From an uncultured Clostridia bacterium (GTDB taxonomy: Bacteria > Bacillota > Clostridia > Christensenellales > CAMQZB01), in NCBI GenBank assembly GCA_947039455.1, contig CAMQZB010000016.1, forward strand, positions 1-38,978: 38,978 nucleotides of DNA, read 5' to 3'. Both the position numbers and the translations under genes were made by a program. The notes under the pieces were generated by a model, which saw only the letters and a program-made list of their open reading frames with translations, made no database searches and was not told the origin of the DNA. Shown here one piece after another: positions 32,361-38,978 of the stretch. Each line of letters starts with the position of its first letter. Within the stretch, counting starts at the first letter, position 1.

Positions 32361-33479
32361 CTATTCAATAATGTCAAGGGTAAAAGTATCAATAAGAACA
32401 TCATTTTCGCTGTTGTAAAAATGAATAGTTACTTTGCCAACAGGGCATTCGCTGGTCAAATCATCATAGAGCGAATCTTTCCAATAAATCTGTTGCTCGC
32501 CATTATGCACGGAAGTATGATTGTTTAAAGCAACTTGCACATATCCACTAGGATATATGATTTTACAGCGTATAGTAATAATTTCACCTTTATTATTATT
32601 GTTATAAGTTTTATATTTCACATAAAGTGGTTTTTTATAACTAGATTCAGTAATTTTGGTTGAACTATACATCGAAGCAGTAGCATAAGCGGTAATTTCC
32701 CATTCAAAGATTTCATCATATAATGATTGGCTAGCAGGGTACGAAATAAGTATAAGCTCATCTAAATATTCCATAGAAGTTGCGTTAGCGTGAGACTTAT
32801 TATTTTGAACATATATAAATTTTAATTCATTCATTTCATTGTCGCAGTTTTGATATTCCGATAGAATAGTGTAGAATTTTAGAGCCTTAACGTAAATATC
32901 ATCGTCAGCAAAACTTTTAGCTGCATTCTCTATAGCAATGACGTATTTTGCTTCGCTGTCTTTATATTCAAGTATATTTTCGTATTGCTTAGCAGCATAT
33001 TCATAGCGTTCTTCTGAATCATATTTTTCAGCAAGTCTATAAGTTTTAGCCTCGAATGAATTATATGAAACAAAAAAAGCAGAAGTTAAAGTAACTGTTA
33101 AAACTAAAAAGATAGATGCAACAACAATCAATATCTTTTTATGAGACTTAGAATTTTTCTTACCATTATTGTTTAAGATAGCATTTTTTTGATTAGCAAC
33201 ATCGTTGAAGAAAACATTTGGAATGTTTTTGTCAGAAGAATTGCTAGAAGAATTTGGCTCGATTTCATTGTTCGAGTCGCTGAAGTAAAAGGTGTTGCGA
33301 GCATTGCAATTAGAAAAAGTGAATTTATCTTGACAATTGCAATATATTAATTTAGAAGAACGAAATTTTGCAAATAAAAACAAGATGCAAAATATAGCAA
33401 TACATACAAAAAATGTACTAATCGTAGTGCTAAAAGAATACGCATTTAAATTTCCCCAATAATTTATATTAATAAACAT
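32361..33479 (-). CDS. Membrane protein with TPR-like repeats, unknown function
   Basis: 372 residues. A hydrophobic helix lies near the N-terminus (about 18-38), a Ser/Asn-rich stretch follows with three cysteines (CNCQDK, NCNAR), then a second membrane helix (about 117-138). Next comes a helical region resembling TPR repeats (EERYEYAAKQYENILEYKDSEAKY), and a C-terminal beta-rich domain of about 120 residues. On the minus strand AGGAGG (33488-33493) lies before the ATG. It is divergent from the large lipoprotein gene and convergent with fumC. Family not recognised; a surface-exposed or stress-sensing role would be guesswork. Confidence 0.75.
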   Translation of the reverse strand: MFININYWGNLNAYSFSTTISTFFVCIAIFCILFLFAKFRSSKLIYCNCQDKFTFSNCNARNTFYFSDSNNEIEPNSSSNSSDKNIPNVFFNDVANQKNAILNNNGKKNSKSHKKILIVVASIFLVLTVTLTSAFFVSYNSFEAKTYRLAEKYDSEERYEYAAKQYENILEYKDSEAKYVIAIENAAKSFADDDIYVKALKFYTILSEYQNCDNEMNELKFIYVQNNKSHANATSMEYLDELILISYPASQSLYDEIFEWEITAYATASMYSSTKITESSYKKPLYVKYKTYNNNNKGEIITIRCKIIYPSGYVQVALNNHTSVHNGEQQIYWKDSLYDDLTSECPVGKVTIHFYNSENDVLIDTFTLDIIE

Positions 33480-33506
33480 AATAATTTCCTCCTATTGTAT
33501 TGTCTA

Positions 33507-33535
33507 ATGATATCATACATTTGCAATATTTACAA
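33507..33535 (-). promoter_or_regulatory. Promoter of the minus-strand membrane protein gene
   Basis: On the minus strand TTGTAA (33535-33530), 17-base spacer, TATCAT (33512-33507). It is about 30 bases before the start codon, leaving a short leader with AGGAGG. Confidence 0.6.
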
Positions 33536-33660
33536 TAGTTAAATTAAAAAAATCATTTCTCCATACTTTTTGACTATTTGATAATATTTGGTGATATGGG
33601 AGTATTTATGGTTGAATGGTGTGATTAATGTACACAGTGAATAGCAAAAATCATATAAAT

Positions 33661-33689
33661 TTGCTTTTTAGTTGAAAATTTGTTATAAT
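33661..33689 (+). promoter_or_regulatory. Promoter of the large lipoprotein gene
   Basis: TTGCTT (33661-33666), 17-base spacer, TATAAT (33684-33689). It is followed by a ~35-base leader and AGGGGG before ATG 33732. Confidence 0.7.
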
Positions 33690-33731
33690 GAAATCATATT
33701 ACATAATAGTTAATTATAGTAGGGGGAAAAT

Positions 33732-36700
33732 ATGAAAAAGAATTTTAAAATAATAGTAATGGTAGTATTGATATTGTCAATGGCATTAGCATTAATAGGG
33801 TGTGGCAACGCGCAATCAGTGCCAACACCAACACCGACAGTGACGGAAACGCCAGATGTGTCGGAATACACAATAACCTTTGATGCTAGTGGCGGAACGG
33901 GATCCGGTCCATCGAAAATAGTATTAGCGGAAGGTGAAACTGTAACGATACCTGAAAATACATATACTAAATCAAGAAGTACTTTCGAAAATTGGTGGGA
34001 CGGATATAAAGAAGTTGAGGCTGGGGCAATCTATACAATGCCAGATTATGACGTTACAATGTCCGCATTATGGAAAACTAAAAGCAGCGGTGGCGGCGGC
34101 GGAAGCAGCGGCGGCGGTAGTAGTGGTCCATCAACAATGTCAACACCAGTAGTTACTGTAAAAGATGGAGCAATTACTTGGAACAACGTAACGGGAGCAA
34201 CATCATATGAAGTTTCAATTAATGGAGGCACAGCAGTTGTTGCGACGTCACCATACACTGTAACGGATAGTGGAATTATAACAGTAGAATTACAAGCAAA
34301 AACAACAAATAGTAATTATAGTGATTCAGCAAAATCAAAAGCTATTTCAGTTGCAAAAACATTAGAAACCACAAACACGCTTACAACGAACAAGCTATAC
34401 ATATTAGATTACGTTTCAAGTGCTAGTCCAATAACAATTACAAGCACATTGTCTGAATTTTCAATCTTAAAAGGTAGTTCAAACGCACAAATAGTAACTA
34501 CTCAAACATTGAAAATAGATGCAAGTACATCAACAATCAATCAAGAAGTACCTCTAACTGCTGCAAGCATAGACTTAACGGTTAGCGGAAATTCTTTTAA
34601 TCAAAAAGCACAAATGACAGCAACTACAGAGGCTGGCATAGTTATTACAAGCGGAAAATTGAACTACAACAATCAAATTAACGCTAAAATTATCGATATA
34701 AAAGCTAATGGAATATTGAATCGTGGTATTGACAATACAAATACAGCGTCATTGCCAAATTTAAAATTAGCAAGCGGTTCAGTAGTTGATATAACTCTTG
34801 ATAAAGTTAAAAACCAAGATGTAAGATTATCAGCGACAGCAGTTGGATCGGATATAACAATTAAAGGCGCAAAAATAATCATAGTAGATTCAGCAAGTAA
34901 AGTGGTAAATATAACAACTCCAGATATAGACACTACAATAATTAATGACTCAGTCAATGACATAACAGTAAATGAAATTATTATATTAGAAAGTAAGAAA
35001 TCTGGTAAAGTAGGAGACGATGGAGCATTAATTCCAGTAACAACTATAGTAGTACCTAGCTCAATAACAGCAACTGATATTACAGCAGGAACAACTGCGG
35101 TAATAACTACTCCAACAGGAGAAACTGGAGTAACAGTAGATGGAAATCAAATCACATGGACAGCAACAGTAGCGGACAATGCAACTGCAGGTGTTAATAA
35201 GCAAGTGGTATTCACTAATATTACAGCAAATCCAGCAGTAGTTGATGCAATTATAATCATGCCAGAAGTCTATGTAGACGTAAATGCAGTAGTAACTTTT
35301 GACAGCTTAGGCAGTTCAGCAGTAAGCCCAATTACAAATACAGTAGTAGAAACAGCACCAACAGCACCTACGAAAGCTGGTTATACATTTGACGGTTGGT
35401 ATGAAGATTATACTGCACCAACGGGAACTACAGAAGCGGTTTATACAAATAAAGTAAACTTTCCATATTACCCAACAGAAAGCGTAACATTATATGCGAA
35501 ATGGACAATGGAAGAATATACAATTACATATATTCACCCATATGACGTAACGGTAATAATGGAGGGTGAAGAATTTTTTGAATTGATAAAAAATGGAACT
35601 ATGGAAGAAGTTGAGGCATTTGTAATAACAAAAATGCGATTCGGAACAAGTACGGAAAAATATACTGTAAATACGGCGGTTAATTTACCTTTAACAAAAA
35701 TGGTTGTTGAGGATAAAATAAAAACAATTGAAAGTGTAAATGATGATTATTCAGCGGAAAATTTTGTTGGTTGGTATGATGAAGCGACTGGCGGCAATAA
35801 GGTTGAAAAATTTGAAGTGGGAACAACAGGTGATAAAACTTTGTATGCAAGATGGAGCGAAAAAGCAGTAAGTGAAACGTATACTGTGTACTTTGAAAAT
35901 CTTGACGCACAGGACATCGTAGGTGCTCCGTCAATTAACCCAGTGGAAATAACAAGAGAGGGCGATGCGCTTTATAGTGATTCAATGTTTATTCCGAAAA
36001 TATATGACCCAGAGCCAATAGCGGGTAAATTCTTCGTAGGTTGGGTACAACTCAACCCACTTGTGTCGACGGAATACATGCATGATTTGGCATGGTCAAA
36101 TAGTTACCAGTCAAACGCTTTAGATCCAAATAAAACAATTACAGTCAAAGCTGTTTGGTCGGATAAAGACGAATATGCTAATAATATTGCAAAATACACA
36201 ATACCACAGCCCACTAGTGGCGGAAAAGTAGTGGCAGTAAACAAAGGATTGTTGAACAAAACTGACGAAAAATATTACTATGCAGAATTTAATTCAGAAG
36301 ACTATGCAACTAATGTAACTCTAGAAATAGTACCAGATGCGGACAAGAAAATTAAATCTGTAATTTATTATGCGAAGAACCCTGAGAAGGATTGGTCAGA
36401 GTGTTCAAATTATACGCAATTAGCAATTAGAGGTTACGAAATAGAGTTAGAAATGCTTTATAGTGACAAAGATTACGAATATAAATTAGTGGTAGAATTT
36501 GAAGCTATTGGAACGCCGGAACCAATCACTGATGTTAAGTTCTATAAAAACATAGAAATGACTGAAGAGCTAAAAGCGAATGATGTTTTAAGTGCAGGTA
36601 TGGGAGTTATCTTTGATGTTGGGGGCGTAAATATTTCAAATATAGAATATGAAGTTGAATTAGAAACTGAAAAGAATGGAGTTCTTAGACTAAGTAAAAA

Positions 36701-38783
36701 TATGGCAGAAGCGTATTATATTAATGATCCAGAAAGTGGTTTAGCATCTATGAATATAGAGGGAATGGCCATTTTGAATTACAAGTTTATTATCAGGGGG
36801 AATGACGTATATTCCTCATCAGCACAAGAATTTGAGTCAGCAGTTTACACATATGGAGAGATTGCGTATAATGACATAAAGATAATAGACAAAACGAACC
36901 CAGATAGTCCACGTTACTTTAATGGTTACGATGAAGTTTGGAGTGAAACGGTTTTTGTAAATAAAGGAATTAGGGGTGCAGTCATTAGATTTGACAATTT
37001 AGGTTCACCTGCTGCTGGATTAGTATACGAGTGGTACAGCGACGAAGCGTGTACAAAGAAAATTGCAACTAAAGCAATGACAATTCTAACAGATACCACT
37101 ATCTACGGTAAATTACTTATTGTTGAAGCTGAATTTGAATTTAAATTGAAAGCTGACGATACGTATGAATTAGTGAAGATGACTAACTATGCTGTAGATG
37201 TAGAAATCCCTGCAACATATAACAGCAAAGCGGTAACAAGCATAGGAATAGATGCATTTAGCAATAGTAATTTGACAAGCATAACAATACCAAACAGTAT
37301 AACGTCAATCGGAGAAAGTGCATTTAGAAATAGCAACAGCTTAGCAAACATAGCACTACCAGACAGTGTAACGTCAATCGGAGCGGAGGCCTTTGGGTAT
37401 ACGGCATATTATGAAAATCTAGCTAATTGGGAACTAGATGGTTCGTTATACATTAACAACCATATAATTCAAGGTCCAAATTACGACTTAAAATCATATA
37501 CCGTAAAAGAAGGCACAATAACTATAGCCGACAACGCATTTGAATATAGTTTCTTAGAAACTGTAACATTACCAGCAAGTTTAATAACAATAGGAAATAA
37601 TGCATTTTTAGGTAATAGATTAACTGAAATAATATTGCCAGAAAACTTAATAACAATAGGTGATTTTGCGTTTATGGGTAGTAGTTTTGACTCAATTGTA
37701 ATTCCAGATAGTGTAAGAAATATAGGAGCTGCAGTAATAGATGGAGGGATGTTAACAATAACAATTCCAAAGAATGTCACACATATTGAAAGTGGCGCAT
37801 TTGCAAATTTAAATAATCTTAATACAATAACAGTAGCAGTAGAAAACCAAAACTATATAGCAGTAGATGGGGTTTTATTTAATAAAGACAAAACGGAGTT
37901 GTTGCAATATCCACAAGCGAAAGAAACCGACACATATACTGTTCCAAATACGGTTATAAAAATAGGAAATCTAGCGTTTTTCCGTAGTAACATAGAAGTG
38001 ATTTTAACAGAAAACGTAACAACAATAGGCGAGCATGCATTTGAGAGTTCTGGAATAACAAATATTACAATTTCATCTAGCGTAACAACAATAGGAAGTG
38101 ACGCATTTGATTATTGTGGTGGATTAACAAGTATAAATATTGATACGGCGAATGCCAATTATTCAGATGTAGACGGAGCATTGTTTAACAAATTAAAAAC
38201 AGAGCTAATTACATACCCAATGGGCAAAACTGTGACATCGTATGTAATTCCAGACCAAGTAACGCAAATAAGGAATGGTGCATTTAGTTCAAATCCAAAT
38301 ATTACAACGCTAACATTATCTGCTAACTTGCAAGAAATAGAACCGCGACATATTATCGGCATGGGAAATTTAACTACGATAGCTGTGCCTGCGGGCAATC
38401 CGAACTTCTCGAGTATTGACGGAATATTGTTCAATAAAGATGGGACAAAGTTAATCGCTTGGCCAAAAGCTAAAGTAGCGGTTTCTGGGTTATATACAAT
38501 ACCAGATAGTGTTGTAGAAATAGGTAGTAATGCCTTTGGCGATTGTCTAGGAATAACAGATATTATAATTCCAATAGAAGTCACTACAATCGGTCACAGA
38601 GTATTTAGTAAAACTAACAACGAAAAATTATCTATATTTATAGAAGCTGAAAGTATTCATGTATTACCAAACTGGGATGAGTACTGGTATGATGATAGAG
38701 AGGAGAACATAACAGTATATTGGGGCAGTGAATGGACACTTGTTAGTGGCGTTCCAACTCCAAATATAATCCCAACACCATAA
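33732..38783 (+). CDS. Large surface lipoprotein with InlB B-repeats and BspA-like leucine-rich repeats
   Basis: 1683 residues. The lipoprotein signal has lipobox ALIGC with Cys24, so it is attached to the outer face of the membrane. A Pro/Thr spacer (PTPTPTVTETP) leads into an InlB B-repeat (Listeria-Bacteroides repeat, about 46-113), a Gly/Ser linker (about 116-132) and a fibronectin-III-like domain (about 138-205). A beta-helix-like Ser/Thr-rich region follows, then further InlB B-repeats in about 520-820 (FDGWYEDY, FVGWYDE, FVGWVQ signatures), unassigned beta domains, and from about 1155 to 1660 BspA-type LRR_5 repeats (IPxSVTxIGxxAF). The C-terminus is again Pro/Thr-rich. No LPxTG anchor or dockerin is seen. 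Such proteins usually act in adhesion or binding to host or polymer surfaces. It is a single-gene unit. Confidence 0.9.
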   Translation: MKKNFKIIVMVVLILSMALALIGCGNAQSVPTPTPTVTETPDVSEYTITFDASGGTGSGPSKIVLAEGETVTIPENTYTKSRSTFENWWDGYKEVEAGAIYTMPDYDVTMSALWKTKSSGGGGGSSGGGSSGPSTMSTPVVTVKDGAITWNNVTGATSYEVSINGGTAVVATSPYTVTDSGIITVELQAKTTNSNYSDSAKSKAISVAKTLETTNTLTTNKLYILDYVSSASPITITSTLSEFSILKGSSNAQIVTTQTLKIDASTSTINQEVPLTAASIDLTVSGNSFNQKAQMTATTEAGIVITSGKLNYNNQINAKIIDIKANGILNRGIDNTNTASLPNLKLASGSVVDITLDKVKNQDVRLSATAVGSDITIKGAKIIIVDSASKVVNITTPDIDTTIINDSVNDITVNEIIILESKKSGKVGDDGALIPVTTIVVPSSITATDITAGTTAVITTPTGETGVTVDGNQITWTATVADNATAGVNKQVVFTNITANPAVVDAIIIMPEVYVDVNAVVTFDSLGSSAVSPITNTVVETAPTAPTKAGYTFDGWYEDYTAPTGTTEAVYTNKVNFPYYPTESVTLYAKWTMEEYTITYIHPYDVTVIMEGEEFFELIKNGTMEEVEAFVITKMRFGTSTEKYTVNTAVNLPLTKMVVEDKIKTIESVNDDYSAENFVGWYDEATGGNKVEKFEVGTTGDKTLYARWSEKAVSETYTVYFENLDAQDIVGAPSINPVEITREGDALYSDSMFIPKIYDPEPIAGKFFVGWVQLNPLVSTEYMHDLAWSNSYQSNALDPNKTITVKAVWSDKDEYANNIAKYTIPQPTSGGKVVAVNKGLLNKTDEKYYYAEFNSEDYATNVTLEIVPDADKKIKSVIYYAKNPEKDWSECSNYTQLAIRGYEIELEMLYSDKDYEYKLVVEFEAIGTPEPITDVKFYKNIEMTEELKANDVLSAGMGVIFDVGGVNISNIEYEVELETEKNGVLRLSKNMAEAYYINDPESGLASMNIEGMAILNYKFIIRGNDVYSSSAQEFESAVYTYGEIAYNDIKIIDKTNPDSPRYFNGYDEVWSETVFVNKGIRGAVIRFDNLGSPAAGLVYEWYSDEACTKKIATKAMTILTDTTIYGKLLIVEAEFEFKLKADDTYELVKMTNYAVDVEIPATYNSKAVTSIGIDAFSNSNLTSITIPNSITSIGESAFRNSNSLANIALPDSVTSIGAEAFGYTAYYENLANWELDGSLYINNHIIQGPNYDLKSYTVKEGTITIADNAFEYSFLETVTLPASLITIGNNAFLGNRLTEIILPENLITIGDFAFMGSSFDSIVIPDSVRNIGAAVIDGGMLTITIPKNVTHIESGAFANLNNLNTITVAVENQNYIAVDGVLFNKDKTELLQYPQAKETDTYTVPNTVIKIGNLAFFRSNIEVILTENVTTIGEHAFESSGITNITISSSVTTIGSDAFDYCGGLTSINIDTANANYSDVDGALFNKLKTELITYPMGKTVTSYVIPDQVTQIRNGAFSSNPNITTLTLSANLQEIEPRHIIGMGNLTTIAVPAGNPNFSSIDGILFNKDGTKLIAWPKAKVAVSGLYTIPDSVVEIGSNAFGDCLGITDIIIPIEVTTIGHRVFSKTNNEKLSIFIEAESIHVLPNWDEYWYDDREENITVYWGSEWTLVSGVPTPNIIPTP

Positions 38784-38856
38784 CAATAATAAATAATAAA
38801 CGATAAAAGGCAGTATCAAAATTATGTTTTGATAAACTATTAACAAAAAAACAGCG

Positions 38857-38899
38857 ATAATTCACACTGTATTTTTATTATTTGTGGTGTGTGAATTAT
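38857..38899. repeat. Palindromic repeat, copy 2 (related to 102-140)
   Basis: ATAATTCACAC (38857-38867) pairs with GTGTGAATTAT (38889-38899). The segment GATAATTCACACTGTATTT (38856-38874) is nearly identical to 101-119, and the arm difference (TTCAC against TTTAC) is matched in the opposite arm. It is located downstream of the lipoprotein gene. Confidence 0.55.
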
Positions 38900-38906
38900 A
38901 CTAATT

Positions 38907-38938
38907 AAAAAAAGCAAAGGAATTTCCTTTGCTTTTTT
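38907..38938 (+). terminator. Intrinsic terminator after the lipoprotein gene
   Basis: GCAAAGG (38914-38920) and CCTTTGC (38926-38932) form the stem around AATTT, extended by the A-run on the left and a six-base T-run on the right. Confidence 0.88.
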
Positions 38939-38978
38939 GTATTTCTTAATGGTTAACAAATTGTGTTTAACTATGAGT

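Noticed and set aside
32242-32400. Protein-like frame reading into the 3' end of the minus-strand gene
   Set aside because: No start codon with a ribosome binding site, and its second half is the shadow of the minus-strand gene's last codons.
33672-33689. TTGAAA as -35 for the lipoprotein promoter
   Set aside because: It is only 6 bases from TATAAT; TTGCTT at 33661-33666 has the correct 17-base spacing.

Overview
This is an AT-rich window from what looks like an anaerobic low-GC Firmicute, most probably in the Clostridia. The grounds are strong AGGAGG/GGGAGG ribosome binding sites, several TTGACA-N17-TATAAT type promoters, A/T-ending codons, a kdp locus with an extra small hydrophobic gene in front of kdpF (as in clostridia), a class 1B NAD-type dihydroorotate dehydrogenase, and a lipoprotein carrying InlB B-repeats and BspA-type leucine-rich repeats. 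The genus cannot be read from the sequence. No rRNA, tRNA or CRISPR array was seen.

Layout. (1) 1-1800: a terminator, a palindromic repeat and a membrane protein with a TPR-like middle, behind a perfect promoter. (2) 1935-9995: a type I restriction-modification operon, fic - hsdM - hsdS - DUF559 nuclease - hsdR. Between hsdS and hsdR lies a 366-bp, strand-asymmetric spacer holding two near-identical 57-bp repeats, an inverted relative with a compensated hairpin, a partial copy and the small nuclease gene. It looks like a small repeat/nuclease module lodged in the operon. (3) 10200-18720: a complete potassium-starvation locus, small ORF - kdpF - kdpA - kdpB - kdpC, then kdpD - kdpE from their own promoter. 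KdpD carries a match to the c-di-AMP binding motif described for Staphylococcus aureus KdpD. (4) 18880-32207: thirteen same-strand, often overlapping genes starting with an IclR regulator. (5) 32361-33479 (minus) and 33732-38783 (plus): a divergent pair, a TM/TPR-like protein and a 1683-residue surface lipoprotein.

The most interesting part is region 4. It encodes a transporter (one ATPase, two different permeases, one binding lipoprotein of the SsuA/TauA/ThiY type), a uridine-phosphorylase-type enzyme, then an M20 N-carbamoyl amidohydrolase, dihydroorotase, PyrK, PyrD1B, aspartase, malic enzyme and fumarase. No pyrB, pyrE, pyrF or carAB is present. Read together, these enzymes spell a degradative route: orotate -> dihydroorotate -> N-carbamoyl-aspartate -> aspartate -> fumarate -> malate -> pyruvate. 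The upper part is the pathway worked out biochemically in Clostridium (Zymobacterium) oroticum. NADH spent on orotate reduction could be recovered by malic enzyme, so the route to pyruvate is redox-neutral on paper. The M20 gene is a good candidate for ureidosuccinase. The function of the cluster is inferred from family membership and gene order, not demonstrated.
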